A DNA stretch of 64,000 nt from Angiostrongylus vasorum. Lineage: Eukaryota; Nematoda; Chromadorea; Rhabditida; Metastrongylidae. Location of the stretch: NCBI GenBank assembly GCA_018806985.1, contig JADANN010000302.1:682001-746000 (forward strand), read 5' to 3'. Position 1 is the first letter of the stretch. Every line of letters starts with the position of its first letter. Position numbers and translations under genes: made by a program. The notes beneath the pieces were generated by a model. It was not told the DNA's origin. It saw nothing but the letters and a program-made list of their open reading frames with translations, and did no database searches. Positions 22,790-33,544 of the stretch are shown one piece after another.

Positions 22790-23045
22790 TGTATTTTCCC
22801 TTTTTGTCTATTATTTTAATTATATTTTAATTCATTTTTAATTTTTTCCTTCAATTTTTGTTTTAATCTTATTTTTAATGATTTTTAATCGGGTTTTTGA
22901 TTTTTTTGACTTCAATCTTTCTTTACTTGTTTTTAATCTTTTCTGTTTATTTTTTTAATTTTTAATTCGTTTTTATTCGTTTTAATACCTTTATTTACTT
23001 CTCGTTTGTTTTTTCATTTACTATTTGTATTCTCTTTAAATTACT
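22790..23045. other. T-rich low-complexity tract
   Basis: Repeated TTTTAATTTTT-like words on plus; no coding or structural signal. It separates the two oppositely oriented telomeric-like arrays. Confidence 0.5.
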
Positions 23046-23054
23046 TTTTGTCTG

Positions 23055-23399
23055 CTCAAGCCTATAAGCCTAAAGCCTAAGCCTATAAGCACAAGTCAAA
23101 GCGTAAGCCTATGAACCTAAGCCTAAGCCTAAGCCTAAGCCTAAGCCTACAAGCCTAAGCATAATCGTAAGCTTATAACCCTAAGCCTAAGCCTGTGAGC
23201 CTAAGCCTAAGCCTAAGCCTAACTCTAAGCTTACAAGCCCACGCCTAAGCCTAATCCTGAGCCTGAGCCTATAGGGCCTCAAGCCTAGACCTAGGCCTAT
23301 AAAGCTAAGCCCTAAGCCCTAAACCTATAAGCCCAAATCCAAGCCTAGGCCTATAAGCCTAATCCCTAAGCCTGAGTCTATAAGCCCAAGCCTAAGCCT
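23055..23399 (-). repeat. Interstitial telomeric-like array (GCCTAA)n, left block
   Basis: About 345 bases of degenerate aagcctaagcct with tata spacers, the complement of the nematode telomere unit TTAGGC. It ends ..cctaagcct exactly at the BEL LTR (23400) and resumes on the other side of the element at 31824. Confidence 0.8.
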
Positions 23400-24065
23400 T
23401 GTAACGGCACAGAGCGCAAGAGTATGAAGAGCGTTCGCTGTTTGCAAAGTACCTAAAACTTCGGTGACTAAACCTTTATCCGTACATACATACTATTTAC
23501 ACAACAATGCAATGAGATTTGTAATGTATGTACAACAAATTACAGGTGAGGTGGTTCAGTGGGTTTTCGCCTAAAAAATGCATTAACAACCGTATGCACA
23601 AATGTAAGGGCACACTGCGCAAGAGTATGAAGAGCGTTTGTGGGAGTGAGTAAGAGTGAAGAACTGTTTGCAAAGTACCTGTGAGCAATGGAAGTATTTA
23701 ACTTATGTTAACAACACAACGTGATTACACGAGGATCAACGATAACGTTAATGTATAAGTAATGCAAGAGTTAAGGGTTACGCTTAATATCATTACGACG
23801 TAAGCAGATGAATTTGTGAAGAAAGATAAAGCGGGAGGGAAACTATGATGGAATTGGCAACGGCGAACTCCAAGGCATCGTCGGGGCAAATGACGGTGCT
23901 AGTGGGCGTGGCTACGTCCAAGCGAGCGACGTGCCCAATAGCCAGAACGGGACATGGACGCAGAGCATGAACGCGGCATTATAGCAACGCGGTCACGATC
24001 AACCCATAGGATGTATTTGTTAGGGTAGATAGAGAATTCTCTCTCTGATAGAGGAATTCTTTATA
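23400..24065 (-). repeat. 3-prime LTR of the BEL/Pao element
   Basis: On plus it runs from TGTAACGGCACAGAGCGC to GAATTCTTTATA. The internal TGTAAGGG subrepeat sits at about 23603. It shares the 23-base acaatgcaatgagatttg region and the gaattctctctctgataga terminus with the other LTRs. Confidence 0.85.
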
Positions 24066-24091
24066 GTCCCCCACCCCCCACCCCCCACTAT
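24066..24091 (-). promoter_or_regulatory. Polypurine tract of the BEL/Pao element
   Basis: On minus this is G-runs separated by T and A (complement of cccccaccccccacccccc) immediately upstream of the 3-prime LTR. The position is right for the plus-strand primer and fixes the element's orientation. Confidence 0.75.
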
Positions 24092-24429
24092 AGGAGTGGG
24101 GCTGGGGACGGTGGCTGGTGTTGTAGGTTGAGTGAGGTTTCGTGGTCGAAGGTTATAGTGGTGACTCGACGATTCGCGTCATTGACCGTTTACTTCGGGA
24201 TGATTTTTCGGTTCATGTTCTTCCTCGACTTGTGGGAAATGGATTCTTTGTGAGGTTATTGGTACGTTGTTGTCGCGTGACCGAGGTCGTAGATTATAGC
24301 GTTGATTTGGAATTTCAACTGCGCTTTGCAAATCTTGAGTCGGCGACTCCATCTCTCCATTTTTCTCTGTTTCTGTGTCGGGCTGTCTTCCAGCTTAAGT
24401 GGAATTACTAGATTACTTGGTCTCCTTAT

Positions 24430-25500
24430 GATACGTCCAGTTGGTAATTTGTTCTCGGATTGTACCACTTTCTGACTGCTTTAAGTCGATGATGCGCGCC
24501 ATTTTTCCACGTGTTTCGTGGCAAAACTGGATCGTGAATTAGTATCACCGTACCTATGGTTGGGGTTATTAGAGTGCCTCGTTTGTTATTTGTATTGAGT
24601 TTGTGAGTTTCTCGGAGACTTTTCAAGTATTCTTGGCTCCAAATATTCCAATATTGTCCTGTCAGTTTGTGACTGGATGCGAGGGGCATCCTGCACTTCC
24701 CTTCGCGTGCGTAGTAATGCTGCTTCTTGGGGTGGTGGATATGTTATTACCATGTCGCGCTGGATGAAGTCTATTGGTCGCAAGGTTACAAAGTTGTCGG
24801 AGCCTTCTTCTTGGTACGAGAGAGGTCGACTGTTGAGATTTCCCTCTATTTCAACCAAGAGTGTTTCCAATTTCTCCGTTGTTGGGATCGTCCTTTGCAA
24901 TACTTTGAATAAAATATACTTGACCGATTGTGAGACGCTCGTAAAATGTCCCCCTGCCACGAAGCATACGGAATAATTGTTCTCCATGTTACTCCTTTCG
25001 TTGCCATTGCATTTGCTAGTGACGCGTCGTTAATAACGGGAAGAATTGCATCTTGTAGAATTTGTTCGCTCAGTAGGAAATTGGATGCGTTATCAGAGTG
25101 TGATAGTTTTAGGCACTCCTCGTCTGGCAAAAATCGTCTTAGGGCTAGCAGAAATCATTCGTCGTTACGCTGTGTACGAGTTCTAGATGAAGTAGTCTGA
25201 GTTGACGCACACGTGATCATGATGCCGTAGACCTTTGTCGTTCCATCATTATTTCTCGCTGTTAGTGGTCCGAAATAGTCTACATCTAATGCTCGAACGG
25301 ACGTGATCTTCTCACTCTTCTTTCTGGAAGATCGTCCATCGGCGGATAGGGAGATGCGCGTCGACAACTATTAATTCTGCCAGTGCCGTTTTAGAGCTGA
25401 TTAGAATTAGTTGCTGAGCTTCACGTGTCAGGTCTGCATTCTTTAATCTGGCTTTGCACCGAATGATTCCCCATTAATCGTGATATAACTTCAAATGCTC
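24430..25500 (-). pseudogene. BEL/Pao integrase region
   Basis: Minus-strand blocks in order: ALDVDYFGPLTARNNDGTTK (about 25240-25295), where the Asp of VDYFGPL is the first of the DDE triad; KLSHSDNASNFLL (about 25065-25105) with the second Asp; VTWRTIIPYASWQGD (about 24965-25010); then LETLLVEIEGNLNSRPLSYQ and LRPIDFI (about 24770-24880), and the C-terminal TIGTVILIHDPVLPRNTWK near 24500-24570. The blocks lie in three frames, so frameshifts have accumulated. The protein would insert element cDNA into the genome. Confidence 0.8.
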
Positions 25501-25726
25501 GTAATCTTTCATTGATCGTAAATGAAAATGAACTGCTTGGTAGTATCGTATCACAACCCGTAAGGCTGCTTCTTGCTCTATAGCCGTGACGTATGTTTCT
25601 GTTGACATTGAGCGGAGTTCTGGGATATTCTTGTATATCCGGTCACGCAGTTCCTTCCGTACCTTAGAGCTGGTTTTGCTTATAAATCTGAGAACATATG
25701 CAGTTGTTCTCTTTGCTCTTGTGAGT

Positions 25727-26314
25727 CTATTGAATCGCTTCCAGTCGAAAAATTCTTCGACAGGGTGTGGTGGTTAGTGATGTAGCTGTGGATAATTGTG
25801 CCCTTTGTGTGCTTCCTTGCTGTAATGTAAAAAGGTGTTGATTTTTTTTTGGGTGTAGTTCCTTAATGAATTCCGGTCCTTTCCACCATATGTGGTCTTG
25901 TAATTCGAATTTGTTTAGTCCTCTTGTAGCACAATCAGCAGCGTTTTGATCAGTGGCTATGTAGCCAAATTGCACGGATGTTGGTAGGTTTTCCACTATT
26001 CGGCGTATTTCTTTTATGCGGTTCTTCACCAACACTCCTGCGGTTTTGTGCACCTCGTTGGACCGTTTCCAGCTGAGCGCGACTTCTGAGTTTGAGAGTA
26101 TAGTTATATTTGTAATAGAAGTGAGGTTGTTTAGTGATGTACATATTGAATATGCTAACCGTGCTGCCAATGTTAATGCATTTAGTTCAAGTTTTGGAAT
26201 TGTGGGGTTGTCCCTGACTGATGGTAACTTAGACTTCCCTGCGAGTAGTTGTGATTCACCATTGGAAATTATGTAGGCGCAAGTGGCCATACTGACGTTT
26301 GCTAGCATCCGCAA
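25727..26314 (-). pseudogene. BEL/Pao RNase H-like domain
   Basis: One open frame of about 195 codons. It includes IPKLELNALTLAARLAY, NSEVALSWKRS, then GYIATDQNAADCATRGL and WWKGPEFIKEL. These are standard markers of the region between RT and integrase in BEL/Pao (KLEL, DQNPADxxTRG, WxxGPxFL). This is the longest undamaged stretch of the element. The domain degrades the RNA strand during reverse transcription. Confidence 0.82.
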
Positions 26315-26379
26315 AGAGAATCAGCCTGGATGAAGCTCCGATCTGGGCTACTTTTCGTGGAATGAAGGCTTCAAACCCT

Positions 26380-27610
26380 TTACTTTTCCCACTGATCTTT
26401 GTGTTCCTTTGACAGACGACTGTCCCACGTATAGTCGAATTTCCAGAGGTTTTGAAGAAATTGCTTTCCTCTTAATGTGAGTGGCGTGAGCCACTCCATA
26501 GGATCGTAGATAGCAGCTACCTGTTCGGCGATTGAACGTTTAGTTAGTTTCGATTTTGTTGGATATCTGCATGAGATAAGGAGTTTATCAACCGTCGAAC
26601 GCCATGGTATGCCTAAGACCTTTTGTAGACTATTTGATGCTCGGTCCTTTTGAGGAATTTGCTGTAGAAAGTCCTTGTCATTTGAAAGAAATTCACGTAA
26701 ATTCATGTTCAAGTCATTGAATATCTGCTTTGCTTATTTGTATGTCGACACTGCTTCTTGTATTGAGGCGACTGTTAAAATTCACGTTATCCACATACGT
26801 GCTACTGATGAGGTGGTTGACGAATTCAGAGTCATTTTTTACAGTTATTTAAATGGTGTTTAATTGCTCCTGCTAGAAGGAATGGTGAACAATTGAGTCA
26901 AAATGTAACTCGTGTAAATCTGTACATGGTTATGTTCTTTTGGTTCCAGAGGCTGTGAGATATCTCGGATCCACAAAATCGTGTAGCGTCTCTATCTGTT
27001 TCGTACAGCCGTATTTGTAGGAATGCCTTTTGGACGTCGCTAATCATTGCCACATTTCCGATGCGGAACCGAAGTGAAATGTCGTATATTTGTGGTAGGA
27101 ATAGTGGGCTTTGTTGAAAGACGTCCTTTAATGAGGGGGACCTTCTTGAAGTGAGCAGATGCATCGTAAACAATTCTCAACTTTGTAGTTTCTTTGTTCG
27201 GGTGAGGACCACTTGGTGTGGCAGGTAATGTATTATCGCTCCTTTTTGTTGGTATTGATTCGTCTTCTTCAATAATGTTTTGGTCCAGTTGTTCCTTGAT
27301 GGTTTCGTGATAATTTTGGAACAGAATTGGATCATGTTTTAGCTTCGCTATTGTCGCCTGCAATCGTGTTGCCGCGATGCTTTTGTTATCTGGTAATGTG
27401 CCTGCATCATGCTTCCAAGGGAGGCGCACATAATAACCGTCTTCCCGTTTCTCTATTGTTCTCTGGAACTCTTCCCAGATCTCGTCGTTCTGTTGCTGTC
27501 GTTCTTTTACGCTTGGTCCTGTGTATTCATGGATTCCTGATGCCTCTAGTGAGCAATATTTTTCCCATGACTGCTGTTCAGTGTATGTGCTGACATGCAT
27601 GTATGGCATC
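26380..27610 (-). pseudogene. BEL/Pao reverse transcriptase
   Basis: Order on minus: RLPWKHDAGTLPDNKSIA near 27410, TTKLRIVYDASAHFKKVPL near 27170, VAMISDVQKAFLQIRL near 27020-27060 (first catalytic Asp), STYVDNVNF at 26777-26803 (YVDN is the BEL/Pao form of the YxDD motif), then LNMNLREFLSND and AAIYDPMEWLTPLTLRGKQF near 26460-26520. The palm is split over several frames and a stop interrupts the segment before YVDN. An N-terminal extension of about 80 residues precedes the RT, as usual in this superfamily. Confidence 0.83.
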
Positions 27611-27884
27611 CGTCATGAGAGATGCAGTCTCTCTCGATGTATCGAATCGGTCGTGGAGCGTTCTAAAACGAGGTATCCAACTTTGGATGGGATTAATTTC
27701 AATCCTGATGGCAATGTTCTTGTTGGAGTTAATCCACTATCAAGCATGATGAGTGAGTCTGGGCATCCGAGAAGGATTTGTGGATATATGGTGTTAAGAT
27801 CTGGATTGATTGAGAGCTTAATTTTATGATTCTCGAGAAATTCTGTGTCCTCTCCGTTTAGATTTCTAGATTTCTAGATTTTTA

Positions 27885-28240
27885 GCGTTCTAGAGGTTGT
27901 GCAGTCTTATCGATTCTAGTTGCCGTAATTTCGTGCTCTGATCCAAAGGCATCCGTCAATTTCAACGTAGTGACTCCGCATGTCCTAGTACTTGGCTTTG
28001 GGTCACCGAATGTGTGGATGGTTAATTCGATGGAATCACTGTCTCGTAGTTGAAGGCGATTGGCTAGCGCATTAGTAATGAATGAACGGTCAGATCCTGT
28101 TTCGAGGATCACCTCTGTTAGTTCTTGTCTCGCCTTGCTGGGATTGAATACTTCCACCTGTCCTGCCAGAATTTGACTGTTGGGTGAGTATTCCCCTCCT
28201 GGTATGAAGAACGACGGTATCCTCAAGCCGCGTCTCATTA
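27885..28240 (-). pseudogene. BEL/Pao aspartic protease region
   Basis: Reads LTEVILETGSDRSFITNALANRL near 28070-28130, then SIELTIHTFGDPKP near 28000. In BEL/Pao and other retroviral-type proteases the first motif is [LV]DTGSxxSF. Here the codon at 28101-28103 (minus GAA) gives Glu in place of the catalytic Asp. The rest of the fold signature (GSDRSFI, then the hydrophobic flap region) is intact. Confidence 0.72.
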
Positions 28241-28249
28241 GAAGTTACT

Positions 28250-29640
28250 GTATTGATTTTGGATGAACTGGGCTTCTTTTCCCTTGGGATGGTATTTGGT
28301 AATTTTGCACGTGCGTTTGTTCTGTCGCTTGTAGTATTTCGTCCTTTTCTCGGCTTGCATTCAGTTGGTATGTGCTGATACCTACAAATAGAAGCGTGGT
28401 GTCCGTGCTTACTGCAATTTCGGCACGGCCCTGCTTTACAGTCCGGAAGCTGATGCAATAATGAACCGCAATTGTAGCAGAGATTACGAGTTTTAATAAT
28501 TTGTTCTCTTTCTTGTTGAGTTCTTATCTCCGCACAATCGTTTGGTAGGTGTCCTACTTTGTTGATTAGAAGCATGAATATCGTGTACTTTTGAACGTCC
28601 TTTCTGGCTAATTTATGTGCTCCGTTCTTAACATGGCCTCTCTTGCTCTCGGTCCCGTAGTTCGAGTTCCATCCTTATGTGTCTTTACATCCTTCAGCAG
28701 TTCGCATGTTTTTGTATCTTCTCCTCTCTGTCGTCTTTTTTGCCGCGCATGCCGTTGAATCTCTGTTGTGAATTTCTCTAACAGTAGTTGCTGTAAGAGC
28801 AAAGTATCGGTGAATTCTCCTTTTTGTTGCAGTTGAACAACTACCGAATGAAGGTTTTTCACACAGTTTCTCCTGATCTTTGAGGCGTTTCGTCTTTGCT
28901 TCTGTTGTACGTAGTCCACGTAACAAATCACGGACGAGAGCCTGTTTATTGTCGTACTTTTCTTTCAGATGCTGTATTACTATTGAATAAGTACTTTGCG
29001 GTATTTGATACTGTTTGACGCATTCTTTTTGCTTCTCCCTGAAGGGCGTCCAGCAGATAGGTCATATTTTGGAGGTGGTCCATCTAGCGCGAGTGGACAT
29101 TATAATTGAATGCTCCCCCAGAATGCTTCCCACTCCCTTATGTCTCCGTTGAATTTTGGAATAGGAATGGGTGGTAGATTCGTCAGAGGTGGATAGTCGT
29201 TTGAGTCCTTTGATGGGTTAGTCTCGGTGCCTTCCAACATTTTTTCCTAAGTCGGCGAGGTTAGAGAGGCAGCGTTCTGCTTCTTCGAGGTGCTCCCACT
29301 GTTTTTTTCTACGTTCGTATTGGCAGTGCGTTGCAGCTCATCTTTAGCTTGAGTATTGGGGTTTTGTCCACTATGGCATATGCATCCAGCACGGTCTGGA
29401 CGCTGTTCCGACCATGCTCAGTGGCCGATTTTGCTTGTTCTATCTTCTTTTGCCGTCCAGTAATGTACTCGATCCTGCTAGCTTGTTCCGATGGCAAGTT
29501 TAATGGTGTGTCTATTTCGTTTTGATAGTTATTTAAGGTGGATACGAGGCGGTTGATTGCCTTTGTTGATAGTCCTTGACGAGCGAAGAAGATTGTTGTC
29601 GTTCTTTTTTTCTTTTGAGAGTTAATGTAACGTGCTTGAA
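28250..29640 (-). pseudogene. BEL/Pao gag region with two zinc knuckles
   Basis: Two CCHC knuckles of form Cx2Cx4Hx4C lie at about 28380-28475 (CYNCGSLLHQLPDC and CRNCSKHGHHASIC), close to the protease, as in BEL/Pao gag. Upstream frames at 28608-28931 contain ENPRD-like basic stretches (RRNASKIRRNCVKNLH) and at 29309-29497 a helical N-terminal part (ASRIEYITGRQKKIEQAKSA). The parts lie in different frames. Gag would package element RNA in cytoplasmic particles. Confidence 0.72.
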
Positions 29641-29737
29641 AGTAGATTTCCGTGTTGAGGTTCGGCCAGTTTCGTTGAGCGTTTCTTGCTCCCTTAAGAT
29701 TGTATCGGTTGGTTGCTGTTCGTTTGAGTTCGAATCG

Positions 29738-29755
29738 ACTTAGTCAATGCACCAT
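29738..29755 (-). promoter_or_regulatory. tRNA primer-binding site of the BEL/Pao element
   Basis: Directly inside the 5-prime LTR (one spacer base) the minus strand reads TGGTGCATTGACTAAGTC. It begins with TGG, the complement of a tRNA CCA end. The primer tRNA was not identified. Confidence 0.6.
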
Positions 29756-30090
29756 TGTAACGGCTCACAGCGCAAGAAAATGCAGGGCGTTGACGGGAGT
29801 GAGTAAGAGTGGGAGAGTTGTTTGTGAGGTACCTCAAACTTGGGTAATTAAACCTTTATTCGTGTATACATTCTATTTACACAGCAATGCAATGAGATTT
29901 GCAATGTATGTACAATAAACTACAAGTGAGGTGGTTCAGTGGGTTTCTTACTTAATAAGATGCATTGACAGTAGTGCACGCCCCAATGTAACGGCTCACA
30001 GCACAAGAATATGAAGAGCTTTGACGGGAGTAAGTAAGAGTAGAGAACTGTTTGTGAGGTACCTGTGAGCAATGAAAGTATTTAACTTCT
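29756..30090 (-). repeat. 5-prime LTR of BEL/Pao, inner part
   Basis: TGTAACGGCTCACAGCGC at 29756 and again at 29989. It is normal LTR sequence up to tttaacttc at 30090, where a PLE begins. Confidence 0.8.
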
Positions 30091-31163
30091 TTCTGCTTCT
30101 GTTTAGCAAACACGAGGTGTTATTTTTATTCTTCATTTACGTACAAGCTGACTTTTGGGCGGATTTCGCCTTCCTCAGAGCCTGGAAAGGTCAAGTTGAC
30201 TGCGATCTACACGGTCAAACGCCTCCATAACCAAACAGAGATAATGCTGAACCAAAATTTCAATCACATTGAACACAGAGCCTCTGTACACTCACCGCTT
30301 TGTATGAGTCTTCCACTAAATATTTCTCGTGGAGACCAACCGCACAGAGTTCACATGGAATCGTAATGTACCCATCTCATCAGAATAGCAAGCTTATATA
30401 CTGCCAAATATCACGCGTGATAATGAGGCATTCTTCCCTGCGGTTCATTTTCGGATTCTTGGAATTGATCCAGAATGCCTCTAGAATTTTGCGCGCTTGT
30501 GTTCTCGATTCCTGCGCTAGGATAGCAACGCATACTTCAAAATCTTCTCCGTTATGTCTCTGCGTCCTATGCGTGCCTAGTGGAATATTTGGTTTACGTA
30601 TGCCGATAAGTGTTCTTTTATACGAACGCAGAGTGGTCTACCCGTTTGGCCAACGTATTCGTCCCCGCACGCTTTACAAGAGATCAGATAAACTGCACCT
30701 GAACTCATGCAGTCACCATCTGTACCATTGGGGCAAATCATACAGTTCTGCGTTGCACACAGACGGTTGTATAGGCGGTTACGAACTAGTTGGCACCTAA
30801 GATTACTCGGTGGCATTTCAACTACGTTTACCGGATTCTCTATACCGCCCTTCTTAAGCAGCGTTTTATAGCTGCACTTACATCATTTGAGATGAAGGGT
30901 AGGATAAACGGGACCATTTTATCGCTAGAGTTGTCGTTTGGAGGCCTAGGATTTCCTCTACACCTATCCCGAGCTACAGTTTCGTAGCCATTAAAAATGG
31001 CTATTTGCCGCGCCAAGTTCCGCGACTCTCTCTTTGCTCCTTTACTGTGCACACGCTGGTAGCTGTTCGAAACATGTTTCTCACAAGCGCCCTTTTCGTG
31101 TGAGAGGGGTGAGAGGAGAGGTAATGAACCAGGATGTTTAACTACTTGGCTCTCGATACCATT
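30091..31163 (-). pseudogene. Penelope-like element with GIY-YIG endonuclease, nested in the LTR
   Basis: On minus: ESRNLARQIAIFNGYETVA (about 30970-31030), DKMVPFILPFISNDVSAAIK (about 30860-30920), then the GIY-YIG nuclease at about 30590-30740 as CMICPNG, DGDCMSSGAVYLISCKACG, DEYVGQTGRPLCVRIKEHL. The Arg of GRPLCVR and the downstream Glu (KEH) expected for catalysis are present. The RT domain upstream is missing and stops follow the nuclease. The tail contains a mutated hammerhead at about 30150-30182 and a gtttagcaaacacgaggtg terminus at 30103. GIY-YIG domains in PLEs nick target DNA. Confidence 0.78.
30148..30180 (-). ncRNA. Degenerate hammerhead core
   Basis: CTGAGGA and stem II GGCG-AAATC-CGCC are intact, but the invariant GAAA reads CAAA and CGTCAG reads AGTCAG. 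Probably inactive. Confidence 0.5.
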
Positions 31164-31655
31164 TCGTAACCGTCATTTGGCCTGGCGACGCGTTGGAGAG
31201 CGCAGTCGCCAACTCTATCATTATCTCCCTCCCGCTGGATCTTTCCTTGCGGATTCATTTGCTTAGGTCGTAATGATATGAAGTGTAATCTTTAGCTCTT
31301 GCATTGCTAGTACTTTAATGCTATCGTTGATTCTCGTCTAACTACATTGTGTGTGTTAACATAAGTTCAATAATTTCATTGCTCACAGGTACCTTAAAGA
31401 CATCTCTGTCATTATCTCCCTCCTGCTGGATCTTTCCTGGCGGAATCATTTGCTTGGCTCGTAATGATATTAAGGGTAATCCTCAACTCTTACATTGCTG
31501 ACACATTAACGTTATCGTTGATTCTCGTGTAACTACGTTGTGTGTGCAAACAGAAGTTAAATACTTTCATTGCTCATAGGCACTCACAAACAATTCTCCA
31601 CTCTTACTCACTCCCTCGAACGCTCCTCATATTCTTGTGCTCTGAGCCGTTACAT
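31164..31655 (+). repeat. Inverted LTR segment of BEL/Pao
   Basis: Reads in the opposite direction to the LTR pieces on either side (ccgtcatttggcctggcgac at 31164 to gagccgttacat at 31655). About 100 bases of it (31555-31655) repeat, inverted, the end of the forward piece at 29989-30090. Confidence 0.75.
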
Positions 31656-31823
31656 TGATAGTGTGCGTGGCTACGTCCCAGCGAGCGGCGTGCCCATTGG
31701 CCAGAACGGGACATAGACGCAGAGTATGCACGCGGCGTTGTAGCAACGCGGTCTCTATCGACGCATAGAATGTATTAGTTAGGTAGATAGATAATTCTCT
31801 ATCTGATAGAGGAATTCTCTATA
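31656..31823 (-). repeat. Outer end of the BEL/Pao 5-prime LTR
   Basis: Resumes forward orientation at tgcgtggctacgtcccagcg and ends gaggaattctctata at 31823, followed at once by telomeric-like repeats. Confidence 0.8.
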
Positions 31824-32205
31824 AACCTGTAAGCCTAGGCCTAAGTCTAAGCCTAAGCCTATAAGCCTGAGCCTAAGGCTAGGTCTATAAGCCTAAGCCT
31901 AAACCTAAGCCTAAGCCTGAACCTAAGCCAAAGCCTAACCTAAGCCTATAGACCTAAGCATAAGCCTAACCCTAGAAGCCTAAGCCTAAGGCCCTAAGCT
32001 TAGGCCTATGAGCCTAAGCCTAAGCCTATAGGCCTAATCCTAAGTTTAAGCCTGAGCCTAAGCCTAAGCCTGTAAGCCTAGAGCCTAAGCCTAAGCCCTA
32101 AGCCTATAGGCCTAATCCTAAGCTTAAGCCTAAGCCTAAGCCTAAGCCTGAGCCTAAGCCTATAAGCCTAAGCATATTGCTAAGCCTATAGCTAGGTCTA
32201 TCGGT
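31824..32205 (-). repeat. Interstitial telomeric-like array (GCCTAA)n, right block
   Basis: About 380 bases of degenerate cctaag repeats in the same orientation as 23055-23399. With the BEL element removed the two blocks form one array of about 725 bases. Confidence 0.82.
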
Positions 32206-32460
32206 CTGTGCCGTCAGCAATCACCCGTCAACGTGATTGATCGGGGGGAGCCCACATCTAGCTAGCTGAGAGACAGGCGAAACGGAGGATCCGCATTATG
32301 TGGCGGTGAACGCGTTACTCCCCGGAAAGGACAATACCGCGTTCGTTCCCCACCGCAAACATCTGCGGTCTGGAGTTCTGCCAATATCTCAGCAATCTTG
32401 TGGTTGTATTTCGCTTAATAACCTGCCATAAGAAGTATAGAAGGCAGAAAATAAAAAAAG
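32206..32460 (+). mobile_element. tRNA-like SINE, family 3
   Basis: gtgccgtcagcaatcacccg, then ctagctgagagacaggcgaa, the tRNA-like part ggcggtgaacgcgttactcc with ccgcgttcgttccccacc, and the tail tatctcagcaatcttgtgg plus cctgccataagaag. The best copy of this family here. Confidence 0.6.
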
Positions 32461-33005
32461 TAAGATATTGGCTAGATGTTTGTTGAAGTTTTGTTGTACA
32501 AAAAGCTCGTCAGTCAGCGTCATGAAGCAGTTTCATCCTAAATTGCTGAAGTGTTGGATTGTTGAAGAATGCTCAGTGTGTGCTGATGCATAATTAACTG
32601 CTATGATCAAAGAATATATCGACAAGCTCGAAACCGGATTTTTCTGACAGGATAAAGGGTGTTAAAGTGGGTTTTGTGCCATCTGGTGGTGGCCGTTGCA
32701 ACGTAAAGGAGTGAGTTTTGATAAACAGTGTGAAACCTACGTTTTTGAAATGTAGAGTCTGTGAACAAGGGAGGAGAAATTGTGCCGTGAATTTTATGAT
32801 TTTCTAATGCTTCGGTCCTAAGTTTTCTCATATAGCTTCCGTGGTTCGAAAGCCACTTTTTGCCGATGGACTTATAGGGTTCGCCCTGACTGCTTGTATG
32901 ACACGACGACGAAAAAGTCCAGTGGCCGGGTTCGATATGGCTTGTTTGACAAGTTTGTTTTAAAGCTGAACTACGAACATGGAGAAAGTATGCGTTTAAT
33001 TTCAG

Positions 33006-33081
33006 GCTTATAGAGATTAGGGGTGCACTTGAACATATTATGGAGACTACTATAACTGGCCTTGCGATCCACGCACCACAG
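33006..33081 (+). other. Possible isolated exon
   Basis: tttcag precedes it and CAG|gtctgc follows. It is open for one base plus 25 codons (LIEIRGALEHIMETTITGLA, then IHAPQ). I do not recognise the family and found no partner exon. The surrounding 32.46-33.54 kb shows nothing else that I can support. Confidence 0.22.
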
Positions 33082-33544
33082 GTCTGCTTTGTTATTTCTT
33101 TTGATGCATGTTTTATTGGAAAGCAATGAAGCTTGCTATTAAACCTAAAGTATAATTTTAACAGTACTCTTAGTTAAAAATTTTATTTACTAGAAAATCA
33201 GAAGCACAGAGTATTAAATGTTAGCATGACCATGATTAACTTTATTTCAAAAAATTTCTCTTTATTTACGACTCTCGCAACAGATGATGACGCTGAGCCA
33301 TTTTCCAAGTAAATGTTAAAAAAGTTTCCTTCTAGGTTGACATTAATACCGTCGCAGCTGTTGGTGGATCTAGGTTCGCCATTGATAATGGTATTTTTTG
33401 TAGTCGGACTAGAAAGTGTTCGCACTCATTCTGGTCCTGCTCGCTATCGAAAAGGAGGGCGAGTAACCACTCGTTTTTTTATCTGAAGTAAATTCATCAT
33501 TGCTATTGTTTTCACTCTTGTTATTATCTTCATCATTTTCACTA

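Larger units (their letters stand above)
23400..31823 (-). mobile_element. BEL/Pao LTR retrotransposon (whole element with nested insertion)
   Basis: 3-prime LTR 23400-24065, polypurine tract 24066-24091, internal coding region 24.4-29.6 kb on minus, primer-binding site 29738-29755, then a rearranged 5-prime LTR region 29756-31823 that holds a PLE insertion. The domain order gag, protease, RT, RNase H, integrase, with the RT motif YVDN, is that of BEL/Pao elements. Flanks at the outer ends are agcct (23395-23399) and aacct (31824-31828), a 4-of-5 match expected for an old 5-base target duplication. Frameshifts interrupt RT and integrase, so it is not intact. Confidence 0.85.

Noticed and set aside
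23055..32205. CRISPR-like or satellite array from the cctaag repeats
   Set aside because: Units are 6 bases with irregular spacers; this is telomere-type repeat in a eukaryotic genome.
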